NCBI GenBank assembly: GCA_020912385.1
Contig: CP087207.1
Location: 3,658,001-3,722,000 of the forward strand
Length of the DNA stretch: 64,000 nt
Source of the DNA: Neofusicoccum parvum
Lineage: Eukaryota > Ascomycota > Dothideomycetes > Botryosphaeriales > Botryosphaeriaceae
Direction of reading: 5' to 3'
Of the stretch, positions 10,233 through 22,400 are shown one piece after another (the stretch's first letter is position 1; the number at the start of each line of letters is the position of its first letter). A program made the translations under genes and the position numbers. The notes under the pieces are model-generated. The model was not told where the DNA came from. It ran no database searches and saw nothing but the letters and a program-made list of their open reading frames with translations.

Positions 10233-12148
10233 ATGTTGAATCCACCAGAGCGTGAGAAGGCCTCTGAAAGTGGCTCAGTTTCCACGGTCCTAAATACCGG
10301 TCCGGGAACAGCGGAATCGATAAGGGAGAGCATCGATATCGAGCAAGCGCAAGCATGCGGGAAACCCACCTCTCCAAGGCCGGTGCACGGCTTCAAATGG
10401 GCGCTGGTTGTTTCAGCGATTTTGTCGTGCACTACGCTCTTCTCTCTCGACAATACGGTGGTTGCGGCTATCCAGTCCCCCATTATCCGTCAGTTTGAGT
10501 CTATCGACAAACTCCCGTGGCTATCTGTGGGATACCTTGTTGGGTCCAGCACCACAAACCTCTTCTGGTAAGTCTACCGTCCAGAAAGGCTCTCCCTACC
10601 GCATCTAATCAAAGGCGGGTAAATAGGGGCCAGTGCTACACCCACTTTGACGGCAAGTGGCTGTTCATCACATGTGTAGCTTTATTCGAGGTCGGTTCAG
10701 CTGTCTGCGGCGCCGCCCCCACGATGGATGCATTGATCGTTGGCCGCGTATTATGCGGCTTTGGCGGTGCTGGGATGTACGCGGGATCCATAGTACTGCT
10801 TTCAGTCAATACGAGTGATCAGGAGCGTTCCGCATACCTTGGTGAGGATACGAAAACCCTCTCGAAGGAGCTTTCCATCTTTTCCTAAGTAGAATACGGT
10901 CATGGCTGACTTTCTGCATAAAATAGGACTTGTTGGTATTTCTTGGGGACTTGGGACATGTTTGGGCCCGATAGTTGGGGGCGGATTTGCGGAATCCTCT
11001 GCTACCTGGTCAGACTTTGAGAGTTCTTATCCGACGACACAGAGGAAAAGCTAACAGTTCACTTAGGCGATGGTCACTCTATATTAACGTCTGCGTAGGA
11101 GCCATCGCTGCTCCAATTTACTTGTTCCTTATCCCGAGTCATGATCCACAGAAGGGGAAGTCTCTCAAGGAAAGAATTGCGGCTCTGGACATGGTCGGTG
11201 CCGTCCTCATCGCGGGTGTCTACCTGACCGGCGTGATGGCGATATCCTTTGGGGGCGTCCTCTATGAATGGGACAGTGGACGTATCATTGCCTTGTTCGT
11301 GCTCTTCGGCGTCCTCTCCATTGCCTTCACCGTCCAGCAAGTCTTTTGCCTCGGAGTGGCTGCCGAGAATCGCCTGTTTCCCATGGAGTTTGCAAAAAGC
11401 CCCTTCCTCGTACGTATACCCATTTGCCTGTATTCCGCAGCCAATAACCTTTGACTAACGGATAAAACAGATGAACATGTTCTGGCAAACCGCAACCGCC
11501 GCAACCACCGTCTTCATCCCCATCTACTTCATTCCCCTCTACTTCGCCTTCGTCCGCGGCGACTCTCCGCTCGACGCCGGCGTGCGTCTGCTGCCATACA
11601 TTGTCCCCCTGGTCTTCGTCTGCATCGCCAACGGCTACGGCATGTCGTACTTCGGCTATTACACGCCGTGGTACTACTTCGCGGGCGCGACGACGCTCGC
11701 CGGCTGCGCGCTGCTCGCCACCATCGACGCGCACTCCAGCCTCGCGCTCATCTACGGCGCCAGCGCCCTCGTCGGCCTCGGCTCGGGCGCCACCGTCCAG
11801 TCGTCGTTCTCGGTCGCCCAGGTCAAGGCGCCCGAGCTCGCCGAAGCCTCCGTCGGCGTCCTGACGAACGCCCAGCTCGGCGGCCCGGCGTTCGCCCTGA
11901 GCATCGCGAACGCGTATTTCCTGAATAAGGCAACGGCGGGGCTGCGGCCGCTGCTCCCAGGGGAGTCAACAGAGGCGATTCAGGGTATTATTTCGGGTAT
12001 AGGCCTGGAGAGCTTCTCGAATGCACTGCAGGGGCAGATTGTGGAGGTGATTGTGGAGAACATGCGGGAAACGTTTTATATGCCCATGGTTGCGGGGGCG
12101 ATAACTTTGCTACTCTCGTTTTTCTTGAAGTGGGAGAAGATTTTCTGA
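10233..12148 (+). CDS. MFS exporter, DHA2 (14-TM drug:H+ antiporter) type
   Basis: Five exons (10233-10567, about 10627-10841, about 10926-11010, about 11067-11409, 11471-12148) give about 540 residues. A soluble N-terminus of about 65 residues precedes the first helix (FKWALVVSAILSCTTLFSLDNTVVAAIQ), whose LDNTVVA is the TM1 signature of the DHA2 group (LD-TIV-A). Then come WLSVGYLVGS, GRVLCGFGGAGMYAGS and, after splicing, GISWGLGTCLGPIVGGGFAE, the motif-C region (G-x3-GP-GG). The rest fits seven further helices. Exporters of this kind sit in many fungal toxin and pigment clusters and pump the end product out. Two copies of the cluster motif lie upstream, so it is probably the left border gene of the regulon and the exporter of its product. 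Confidence 0.88.
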
Positions 12149-12781
12149 TGATAGGCCGGTGACTTCACCATGATATAGAAAGCCAAGGGAAGAGAGCACG
12201 CAAAGATTATGAAATCATGATATAGAAGATTCCAGCTCAACATGAATATGATACTCTAATCCTGGGACCCGCTTCCGATGCTGTTAACAGAGGTCGGCAT
12301 TCATACACGTGACGGTCATTCTGCGGCTGCCACTCCAAGACTAAATAGCAGATCATTGGCGCTTCAAGATTTTGAGCACTATGCAGTATATCTCAGAGGG
12401 TGCTCCTCAAGCACAGATAATGAACTACTAAACTGCTCCGCAACCGCCCCACCCGGACGCTTACTGGTGTTCCGTCGAGACAGCCGTCGACTTTCACATT
12501 ACATTTCATCATTTCGAATATCATCACAAAGCAGCATGGCACCCGCTCCTTTCCGCAAGGGGAAGCCACACCTGTTCTAGGCACTTGGTGGGAACTAATG
12601 CATGGTACACACACTGATCAAGCTGCGTCGTCGAGATTGCAAAACTTCATTGTAAGAAAGGTAACTCTGATTACAATATTTTGACAAAAATATCCACGTG
12701 TATTTGTACTCATGCAGACTATCTCCGCTCTTCAACCGCCCACTATCCGATTTACATCTCGGACGCCCCGTAAGAGATAGC
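12149..12781. other. Intergenic region between convergent genes
   Basis: About 630 bp between the stop codons of the MFS exporter and the minus-strand hydrolase. It is therefore 3' flanking DNA of both. No ORF or repeat is supported. Confidence 0.5.
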
Positions 12782-14048
12782 TTAGAAGCCATGCGCCTTG
12801 AGAAATTCAAGCGTGTCTGCCATGAGGTCTTGTCCGCTGTGGTGATAGAGAATCTGATGACCCGTCTCCGGGTAGACCTTCACATCATGCGAGGAAGCGT
12901 TAGGGAACTTGTCATAGACGGCATATGGCTGGCTGCGACAGTTCTCTCCACCGCAGAATGTCGAGTCCTCTACAGTCGCATGATGCGTTAGCGGGTTTTG
13001 AAAGTGCTGGCATTGATATTTGGCACTTACGCTCGCCGATCCCCAGAAATACAGGTCCCGAATAAGCCGGGGCGGAGACAAGATGATACGTCAACGTGAT
13101 GGCTGCACCGAGGGAGTCAAAGTTTCGGGTACTCCTGTTACAGCGGTACGTTGAGTAATTATCCACAGATCGAGAATGAGTATGCTTACCAGTCGACTTC
13201 GATAATTTCCGGGTCATAGTTGCCGTAAAAGCATGCCAGCTTACGGCCCTCCCTGGTCGACTGTGTCTGGTACATCGGCGAGATATGGCCCCACGTCTCC
13301 GGGTCGATCTGCGGCGCGGAAGCTTGGAGACCGGACAAGAAGGCAGGATACAACCAGGAGATGTCCCAGGAGATGCCAAGGAGCATTATTGCATCGACAT
13401 CGTCGGGGTACTGCAAAGCCAGCGAGTTTGCAATGATGCCTCCGATGGAGAAGCCAATGAGAACGATCTTCTTCCACTGCTTGCCGTCTACCTCACCGCT
13501 GCGCAGCTTCTGGACAAGCTCATGGATGTTTTCCACGTATGTCTGCGTCTGAGCCTCCAGCAAGCCATCAGGGAACGTGCTGTTTCCGTTTCCTGTGCAT
13601 CGTTTGATGAGCAAAAGCTGTTCTTTGAGACCCGTGTGGAAGACTCACCAATCAAGTCAACGGCCAGGGTGGAGTAACCCTCCCCATTCATACGTCGAAC
13701 CCAGCTGTAATTCTCCGGCTGGTAGGGGAGATCCCACATGGTTTTGTCAAACGTGGCACCGTGGATCAGAAGCTGCAGGGTGTCTTCATGATCGGACGAT
13801 TGCGTGTCCGGTGCTGGGGCGCATAGCCGGGAGGACATGTTGTACTCGTTTGACACGAGGACCTGCCTACGCGAGAACGCATACAGGACGTCGATGTCAT
13901 ACGTGCGACCTTGAAACGTCTCGGGCGTGGTGTGTTCGACGCTAACGCCAATGGTGTAGTCCTGACACACTGCCGAAGCATTCGCATCCCGAAGCGCAAT
14001 TTGGCCTGCGACGACATGGCCCGCGAGGAAAAGAGGTGATAGTCGCAT
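12782..14048 (-). CDS. Secreted alpha/beta hydrolase
   Basis: Four exons on the minus strand start at ATG 14048 (MRLSPLFLAGHVVAGQIALRD). The first 15-20 residues form a signal peptide. Exon 1 holds LLIHGATFDKTMWDLPY, the oxyanion-hole strand with HG, and ends at AVDLIG. Splicing to about 13588 gives DLIGNGNSTFPDG, a common form of the DRxGxGxS loop. The nucleophile elbow is GFSIGG (G-x-S-x-G). The catalytic histidine is in the last exon at YPETGHQILYHHSG. The final exon also has CGGENC, a likely disulphide. This is an ordinary complete fold of about 380 residues. It is transcribed away from the BBE oxidase across an intergenic region with an exact cluster motif. Substrate unknown; removal of an acyl group or hydrolysis of an ester product outside the cell is a guess. 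Confidence 0.82.
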
Positions 14049-14661
14049 AGTAGACGACAAAGTGGGGACACACGCACCCAATTGTTAATGAGTGGGTAAC
14101 GGTCAGCGGTAGCACAGCGAGCTTTTTATCGCGCGGCTGCGTATGAAAGATGACTGCCTGTCTGTGCGCTGGTGTAGAGCCAGAGTCAGTAAAACACGGT
14201 GGGATTCCCGGACCGGAGTACTACAGCACGAATCGCTATTTTCTGGGTGTGGGGCGTTTCCTACCCAGACCCACAGATTGCGAAATTGAGCACGATATTG
14301 GCTTGGTTTGTCGATCTGTTTTAACGACCTGGGGTGGGGATGCAGTAGTTCGATCCTTTGCATAGAGTAGGGTCTGTTGCCAGAGTCACACCATAGCGAG
14401 GTGGGGGAGATACATTCACGCTTTGAGACTAATCATACTTGATATATTGGCGCATAGAAGATTCTCTAAAGCAAAGGAGAGAATAAAGCAACTAAGCTAA
14501 AGCGAAAGAGCGGAATTGACGATGGTGGTGTGAGCAGACTGTACGCCGGGCCGCATAAGGCCTCCCCATGTTTCCCTATCCAGAAATTTAAAATCCGAAC
14601 ACCCACCAAGACCGTTCTCCTGCATGCATTGAAGTGGTACCTTGCATGAATAGTCCCGAAA
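14049..14661. other. Divergent promoter region, hydrolase / BBE oxidase
   Basis: About 610 bp between two divergent secreted-enzyme genes. The exact cluster motif at 14210 could serve both. No ORF is supported. Confidence 0.65.
14210..14220 (-). promoter_or_regulatory. Cluster motif copy (exact)
   Basis: GGACCGGAGTA, which on the minus strand is TACTCCGGTCC. It lies 162 bp upstream of the hydrolase ATG and 442 bp from the BBE oxidase ATG on the other side. Confidence 0.8.
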
Positions 14662-16485
14662 ATGTGGTTTTCTGGTATCTCGACTGGTCTTGCACTCAGC
14701 CTTCCGGCGCGGCTGGTCAACGCCGCCCCCATTCAGCAGTGCGTAAGTGGTAGTCCCTCGGAATCATGCTAATGGCCCAAGGCTAATGCTTTCTTTATTC
14801 CAGTGCAATCTCTTGTCGCAGCGTTATCCCAGTGATGTGTTCGCGCGGAACACGTCCACCTGGACGGCAATGAATACCGACTTCTGGTGTACGTGCCCCT
14901 TTTTGTCAACCTTGTGAAGACTTTCTTACCATGCGCGGCAGCTGCTACCGAGATTCGGAATCCCTCTTGTGTGTTCCTGCCCGACTCAACGGAGAAGGTG
15001 GCCGAAGCTGTTGTACTGTTTGCGCAGAACGAGTGCAAGTTCTCCATCAAGGGCGGTGGCCACAGCGCCATTCCCCAGTGCGCCAACATAGATGAAGGCA
15101 TATCCATGCCTTTGGAACGGATAGCTGGAACCGAGGTCAACATTCAGGACAACTATATCAGGGTGGGTGCGGGAGAAAGGCTCGGCAATGTCTACAAGGC
15201 ACTTGATCCATACAACAAGGCGCCCATTGTCGGCCGTTTCGAGAAGGTTGGCCTGGGCTTAGCAGTTGGTGCTGGCGTCTCGTACCTCAGTAACCGTGAA
15301 GGTCTGGCGGTCGACAATGTCGTCAATTACGAAGTCGTCCTCGCGAACGGCACGATCGTCAATGCCAACTCGAGCAGCCACTCAGACCTTTTCTGGGCTC
15401 TCAAGGGCGGCAGTAACAACTTCGGCGTCGTGACTCACTTCCACCTTCGTACTGTTGACACCGAAGGTGCCATCTACGGTGGTCTCGTATCCTACCCGGA
15501 GTCTTCACTTGACCAGGTGTCCGACGTCATCTGGGATTACAGCGTCCACCAGGGCATCGCCGACTTCGACACCCACGCACTTCCGCAGTACGGCTGGAAT
15601 GGCACCACCAACGAGACGAGCGCTTCCATTCCCGTCATCTACAACCGTGCCGTAGATCAGTTGCCGCCAATCATGCAGCCGTGGACTGACATCAACCACA
15701 CGAGCAGCACTTTGAAAAAGCGACAGTACAGTGATCTGGCTGTTGAGCTGCACCACGGCTTTGCGAACGGTCTTGTGTACGTCACCCTTTCCGTTGCATC
15801 GCACTAATTCCAGCTGACATAAAGAATTGTAGTCAGGAGACACGTGTTTTCACAGTCTATGCCGATGAGCAGCTGTACAAGGACCTTTGGTGGAACTTCC
15901 GCGTCTGGCTGCAGCAATTCCGCGACGTTGACGGCTTCTACGGCTTGCATGTCAACATGCCCATCACGCCCAACCAAGTGAGGCAAGGCGTACTAAAGGG
16001 CACTAACGCGCTGGGTTTGGATGCCAACTTTAAAAATCAGACGCTCGGAGGTAAGTCGACTGGTTTTTCTCCCTCCACAATCTTTCCGGTATGGTGCAGA
16101 AAGCAAACCCCGAGGCTGACACGCATTTCGCCATCACCAGTCATCTACTTCGGCGTCACCTTCAATAGCATGGCCGATGCCGAGCGCGTGCTACCCGCCC
16201 ACGACGAGTTCGTCAAGTCCCAGGAGGAGTTCGCGGCCAGCAGAGGCCTGCTGCACCCCTACATGTAGGCTACTCTGCCACCATTATATTTTCCTGAAAC
16301 CCCACTGACGCAGCCGCTTTGTTTGCAGCATGCTCACCTACTCTGGCTGGAACCAGCCGGCCATCGCCAGCTACGGCGCAGAAAACGTCGCGAAGCTGCT
16401 GGACGTTGCGTCTCGGTACGACCCCACGAGCGTTTTCCAGCGCTTGGTGCCTGGCGGACAGAAATTGCCAAAGGAAGACGCGTAA
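14662..16485 (+). CDS. Secreted FAD-linked oxidoreductase, BBE / VAO type, His-linked flavin
   Basis: Spliced gene of about six exons. Exon 1 (ATG 14662) encodes MWFSGISTGLALSLPARLVN, a signal peptide ending near NAAP. Exon 2 gives CNLLSQRYPSDVFARN, typical of fungal BBE-like oxidases. The FAD-binding PCMH domain has IKGGGHSAIPQ, whose His is the usual 8-alpha-histidyl FAD anchor. At the second anchor, where bicovalent enzymes carry Cys, the sequence is VGRFEKVGLGL without Cys, so a single covalent link is predicted. The BBE C-terminal segment is present (MLTYSGWNQPAI, YDPTSVFQRLVPGGQKLP). Such enzymes oxidise phenols, alcohols or coupled aromatics; in several aromatic polyketide clusters they drive ring closure or phenol coupling. 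Secretion plus the shared promoter motif suggests a late extracellular step. Last exons: after about 16141, then about 16329-16485. Confidence 0.88.
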
Positions 16486-17240
16486 AGTGCGGGAGAAAGG
16501 GGACGAAAAGGTGGCGAGGCTGTTGGACTCTCACTCCTTGACTCTTTACAGAGGTCGAACCTGTACACCACGTTTTGTAATGATTCTATCCGGCCGAGAG
16601 ACGCCATACAGCTCTTAAGCTTTTAATGTACTCTACATATGCAGGCGGAATGGAAAGTTTCACTTGCACCAGAGCTTCATTTTTGCTTTCTCTTCTGACA
16701 AGCGAAGTGCGAGGGATTTTTCGGAAAGGCATGGCGGAGATGCTTTCCAGATAATGGCACAGGCCTTCCATTATGCATGACGGAGAAGGATATTGACTCG
16801 GACGCCGTTAAAAGCAGTCCCAAGCGAGTTCCGCGTATCCTTGTATGAGCCAGTAGCATCTGAAAGTCTGAATGAAGCTCCGAGTAAGATGGAGCTTACG
16901 GACATGGCGCTGGCTAAGCCTTCCCTCATCTGGTAATTTTTTAGCAATTGGGCGAGAGCAGGGGCGGGCGAGGCGTGGCGGGCCGATGACAAGCATGACG
17001 TCGTCGATCAATTCGACAATGAGTCGCCAGACGGTTATCAAGCGCGTCTTCACGCGGGGCCGCTGGTTCTGGCATGTGAAAGACCAACTTTGAGTGTTTC
17101 TCGGTCATGGGAGCACGTTTTAGACATGCTTGTGTTTCGAAGTGTGAAATGAGTGGTCTCTGTTTGTCACTGGAGAAATAAATATTCCTATACGTGTAGA
17201 TACATGTTTCCTTCTTCCAAAGCCCCGGACATGCAATCTT
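16486..17240. other. Intergenic region between convergent genes
   Basis: About 750 bp of 3' flanking DNA of the BBE oxidase and the SDR. Only short out-of-family ORFs; nothing recognised. Confidence 0.5.
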
Positions 17241-18149
17241 CTAGTCGTCGCAGTTCGTCTGCGTCACAATGTGATTCCACGCATCGAGATCCTTGCGGTT
17301 TCTTTCGAGCACACTGCCAATGTATGGCACCGCATCGCCACCCAGCGCCAGGCGCGGCGGCAAAGTGAGCCCTTTGCACGGCCCGCTTCCGGTGAGGGCC
17401 TGGACAATGACACGGGCACCTTTCTCCGGGTCGCCGGGCTGCTTCCCGTTGTAAGCGTCGAGGTTGCTGCGGGTAGCGGCGGTGCTGTCGACGTGCAGTT
17501 CGGGAATACTCTTCTTGGCAACGTTCTTGCGGCCAGAGGCCTCGTCGAGGAAGTTTGTGCGGAAGTAGCCCGGCTCGATGCAGGTGACCCGGATGCCCAA
17601 GGGCGCCAGTTCGGTGCACAGCGCCTCGGTGTAGATTGCGATGGCTGCCTTTGTCGCGCAATAGATGCCCGCCGCCGGAGTTCCCTGCCACCCGCCGATG
17701 GAGCCCAGGTTTGCGATGACGCCGGATCGCTGGGCGCGCATGTGAGGAAGCACCGCGCGGAGGACGTTCAGCTGCCCGAAGACATTGGTTGCGAACTGCT
17801 GCTGCACCTCTTCGGCGCTATGCACCTCCTGATCAGCACCACGTACGCCTATTTCTCGAGCCACTTACCTGCACTCTTCCACGGCGCCGACCAGGATGTA
17901 GCCGGCGTTGTTGACAAGGACATCGATGCTGCCCACTTCGCTGCGAATGCCGTCGATGATGGCCTGCATCTCGGAGTCACCCGCCAACACATCCAGCTTT
18001 CGGGTCAGAATTCCGTGCTGGCGCAGATCGTCCATCTGGGAAACGTTGCGGGCTGTTGCGACCACTTTGTCGCCATGTGCAGCTGCAGCCAGCGCGATTG
18101 CCCTGCCGAGGCCGGACGAACAACCGGTAATGAGCCACACTCTCGTCAT
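17241..18149 (-). CDS. Short-chain dehydrogenase/reductase (classical SDR)
   Basis: Two exons on the minus strand, ATG at 18149 (MTRVWLITGCSSGLGRAIAL), spliced near 17870 as EEC-SAEEVQQQFATNVFG; about 285 residues. All classical SDR motifs are present: TGCSSGLG cofactor loop near residue 8, NNAG near 82, catalytic Ser in SIGG, YCATK (Tyr and Lys) and IEPGYFRTNF after it. The basic residue after the first strand (ATARN) suggests NADP(H), as inference. The overall shape (EEC-x-EEV, YCATKAA, EPG-FRT) resembles the fungal group of ketone or aldehyde reductases. A near-exact cluster motif sits about 95 bp upstream, so it is likely co-regulated with the PKS and may reduce or oxidise a pathway intermediate. 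Its substrate cannot be read from the sequence. Confidence 0.87.
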
Positions 18150-18241
18150 GTTTCGTATCGTAGGCTTGCAAAGAGGTCGAATGATGTTTTCTACAGGACG
18201 ATGTGCAGATGTGAGTTGAAGATATCCATATATCCCTGCCC

Positions 18242-18252
18242 GGCCCGGAGTA
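18242..18252 (-). promoter_or_regulatory. Cluster motif copy (10/11 match)
   Basis: GGCCCGGAGTA, which on the minus strand is TACTCCGGGCC, one mismatch from the consensus. It lies 93 bp upstream of the SDR start codon and points toward it. Confidence 0.65.
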
Positions 18253-18599
18253 CAAGCGAAAGCTGGGGTTGCGAACAGACGGAGTTAAAGGGTTCTCGGA
18301 CTTCTTTCCCCGCAACCCTGGAGTTAAGGAGCGACAAAGTGGATATACTGCAGTGGGGAACATGTATGAGGCAGGAATAGTTCTGGCGTTTCAAGAGTCA
18401 AGGTCCATTCATGAAGTCCAAGACATGTCCCGCGGCGGCGGTCCTCCAGCTCCTTCGCAATCATGACTCTTGTCTGCATGATCACTAGCGCATCCCCCGG
18501 AAGGTGGCTGGAGCTCAACTTCACCGCATCCCGCGCTGGCCACAGTCGTCGACAACATTCCAGAGATGTCGTGGCTGTCATTGAGTCAGCCGATGGAAC

Positions 18600-18960
18600 A
18601 TACGTTGCTCTTTACAATATTCATGTCCTGTTTCAGGAGCCCTGCGGAAGGAAGGCAAGATCGGCAACCTCGCTAACAACAACGACTGCTCGCTCCTTGG
18701 CGCTGTCGAGGACGTGAGGTATTTGCTTGGATACGGCCACCCAGGAATCATGCAAAACGTGCCCATGACTTGGAGCAGCCGCTTATGGCCCACCGCCAAG
18801 CTATTCGCATCCAGATAGCAACTTCTTCGGATTCTTGGCGCGCTACCGTGGATTCGGTACTACTGTCAGCCTCTGCGGCGTCGCCGAGGTTCTGGACTCC
18901 CCAGATATCTCGTTCATGCGACCTCGGTCTCTACCCGAAATCTGAGAGGGTGCTGCCAGT
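18600..18960 (+). pseudogene. Possible decayed coding remnant, family unknown
   Basis: Protein-like segments lie here in different frames without an open path between them: about 18635-18715 reads ALRKEGKIGNLANNNDCSL and onward, and about 18815-18940 reads SNFFGFLARYRGFGTTVSLC and onward. Stop codons interrupt both. The amino acid use looks coding-like, but I could not assign a family. It may be a small spliced gene I failed to assemble. It sits between the SDR promoter and the PKS 3' end, within the cluster. Confidence 0.25.
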
Positions 18961-19483
18961 CGTAAATCACTGTTGAAGTGAATGAGCAGATTGTTTCCCT
19001 AACACTTTGCGTGGGATGTAGAGGCTTGATCTGAACATGGCAGCGCCGGTAATTTTGAAGAAATGGTGAACTTAAAAAATGTTGAGGACCCTCAGTCATG
19101 GAGGCTACCGTTAGGGATGGGTTGACGCCATAGACTTTCTGAATAAGGATAAAGAGAAGACGAGAAAGCTGCGCAGGCCGCAGATTACAGATCCACACCA
19201 ATTGAGGCTTTGCTATTGCTGTGGCAGATCTACCCTCAAAACTCAGCTAGAATATATCAAATATCTTTCATTTTCTCAATGGTGGTTTCATAAAAGGAAT
19301 TATTCATGATCTAAAACAAAAAGCGTTCTACTAATCAACCCAGCGCCTCAGATGTTGAAATGACACCGCTAAAAAAGAGTAAGAAAAGGGATGAAATGAC
19401 CAAACAGAACCACAATCTAAACTCGTCACCCAAAGGGTTCATATCAAACAGTCATTAGGCATAGCGTATACCGACTATCTCCA
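18961..19483. other. 3' flank of the PKS, AT-rich, nothing recognised
   Basis: About 520 bp of relatively AT-rich DNA after the PKS stop (read on the minus strand). No gene is supported. Confidence 0.45.
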
Positions 19484-22400
19484 TCACTGCCCAGATTCCA
19501 ACAACTGGCATGCCCTCTTTAACTTCTCCGAAACGTCTCCGACCTGCGCTTCGCCGTCAGACTTCAAGACACTACAGATAGAAGGCAGCGCACTCACATT
19601 CTCCGGAGAAAAGAGGTCGAAATGATTCCCTCTCACGTCCAGCGTCGGCACGGACCGGCCGACAAGACTCTCCCACACCTTGACGCTCTGCGCGCGGCAC
19701 TCGTCGTCGCTCAACCACGGATACGCCACGCCGCACAGCGCCTCGGCGTCGAACGTGCCCGAGCACTTCACCATCACGCACCGCGCGTCCGGGCCCGCGC
19801 CGCCGTCCCCGGCCGGCCGCGGCCCGTACCGCCCCAGCAGCCGCGCGTTGCGGTGGAACTGCGCCTCGATAGCGGCGCGCACGCCGCGCATGGCCGGCGT
19901 CCGCGCCGGCAGCTGCCCGCACACGTGCGACACCACGGCTTCCGGCAGCGGCTCGTGCGCGACCGGGTGCGGCGAGTCGACCAGCACGACGCCGAGCACG
20001 GCGGTCTTGCTGCCGCGGCGGCGGAGCTGCCGTGATACCTCGAAGGCGAGGACGCCGCCGAAGGACCAGCCTGTTTGCGGGAGATGAGGTGGTTAGATGG
20101 GGTTGGATGCGGGTGGGGGAGGGGAAGGGGGCGTACCTCCTAGCATTATACTTTCCTCCTCCGCGAGGTGGGCGCGGTCGATGTAGTGGGATGCTAGGTC
20201 TTCCAGTGTGGTGATGGAGCGGTCGATGTGCGAGAAGTCGAGACTGAAGATGCCGTAGATGTCACGGCCCAGCTCGCCGAGGCGTGAGTACACGTTGCAT
20301 AGTCCGCTGCCGTCGTGGAACATATACAGTGGGGCACCTTTCTTGCCGGTGTTTGGTGACCTCTGGAGGTGCATTGGAAATGTGTCCATTCCCAAAATCA
20401 TGGCGGTATGGCCGCCTTTTAGTTCCGGGACTGCGTGGGGAATATCCACTGGCTCCTGCTCCGGCTCGGGCTGCTGTGCTGAGGGGACAGTACATATTGC
20501 CTTCTCCAGCTCGCGAATGCTCATATCGGAAATTCTGCTCTGGTCAATCTCGATGCCAAATGTCTCGCGGAGTCCTGTGGCCAATTCAATGGATAGGAGA
20601 GAGTCGACACCCAACGAGTCCATAGTCGAATCTGCGTCCACATCCCGCAACGAGAATCCACAGACTTCCTGGAAGAAACCATCGACATCAGAAATGCCGT
20701 GTGATGGCGCAATGCACTCTGGAGCAGCCGGCATGACAGGCACCTCAGGAGCAACCTCGAACTGCGGCGTTGAAGAGCCTGCGGTCATCTTCTTGAGCAC
20801 CTGCTCAACATCCAGCACCGTCTCACAGCTGCCGAAGTCAGACCCGGTGAGGTTCAGGTGCTGGAAGCGCTGCTGAAGCGTGCTCGTCAGCTCGATGAAC
20901 AGCAACGAGTCGACGCCCATCTCCGACAGGCGCGCATTCTCATCAATGCCTGCCTCCGCAACACCACAGAGCTCAGAGAGGCAGCCATGCAGCACAGGCC
21001 TGATGCCTGACCGCACCGCCTCTCCACCCAGGCCCTCCCTCCCCGCAGTCGAGCGCGCAGCCTCAACCCGGCCGCCCTGAACAACCCTCCCTAGCTCCAC
21101 AGCGCTGTCCTTCCGCGCCGCCGCCGCCGCCGCCGCCGGCTTCGCGACCGGCTTCAGCGCGCGCGCCAGGTGCGCCTGGAACGCCCGCAGCCGCAGCCGC
21201 TTGAAGTGCATGCCCTCGACCGCGGCCAGCACGGCACCCGCGCCGTCCAGCGCGTACGCGTCGCCGACGAAGGTGTCGCCGAAGCATTCGACCAGCCCGC
21301 AGTACACGCGCATCTGGCGCCCGCACCACGCCGCCGCGTCGTCGCCGCACGGCACGGTCACCCGCTCCACCTTGACGCAGATGCACGCCTCGTCGGCGCT
21401 GACCTTGCTGTTGGCCACGAAGCCCGCGGCGTGCAGCAGCGTGTCGGTCAGGGCGGGAGGGCACGCGAAGCCCGCGCCGCCGGACGCCGGGAGCTGGAAG
21501 GTGCCGGTGGCCTCGAGGCCGGAGGCCGCGATGCTGAGTTGGTTGATGGTCACGTAGGGCCCGGAGTAGGCGACGACGCGGGGGAAGATGACGTCGTAGA
21601 GGATGCGGGTAGAGAAGGTGTCGACGAAGGTGACGGACTCGGTTTGTCGCTTGATGTAGGACGCGAGCCGGGCGAAGTTCTGGAGGACGTGGTCGTCTGT
21701 TGTGGTGGCCACGGTGCCGGCGGAGTGCAGGGTGTTGCCTTCGGATTGGACGCGGAAGGATGAGCCGTCCGGGGAGAGGTGTGTGTGAATGTCGATGTCA
21801 TGGGCGTCCGAGTACACAAGCGGTTTGTCGAAGGTGAGGTCTGTTAGAGTTCGGAATTTGTCTTGCGCAGATCCCTCGCGCTTGGTCAGATCCAACGCCT
21901 CAAAGGCAAGCTCAATGTAGACGGATGCTGGGCACAGAGGAGCGCCTCCCACGTTGTGGGCTTTGATGAATTCCGAAAGTGCGGAAATCTTGGATTTGAA
22001 AACAACGCCTTCAGGAGATGTGCTCCGCGAGCCACTCAGGAATCTGTAAAGTTGGTTTGGAGATTCAATAGCTTGAACATGCATGCTCGGATTGGTCTCT
22101 CTGAATGGAACCACAAATGTCGACGGCGAGAGTGGGTAGCGAGGAAGATCTGGGAGGAAAGGCACATCAAGACCAGCAAAAACCTGACGCCACAGGATAT
22201 TTGTACGCCGAAGGTAAAGCGCGCTCAGCGTGGACGAAATAGTTGCCCACGGCAGTTCTTTGGTCTTCAAAGACGGCAGGAACATAGCCTCGGCCTGTTT
22301 GAACGTTGCCTTGAGCATGGGCAATGCTTGAAAGCAGATTCGATTAGCGTGTAGCGCAAGCGAAAAAGGGTGGTGGATAGGACTTACTGATCGGCGCCGG

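Noticed and set aside
21170..21763. Long plus-strand ORF opposite the PKS
   Set aside because: It is a high-GC antisense shadow of the PT/ACP region; composition is low-complexity (Ala, Arg, Gly) and no family motif appears.
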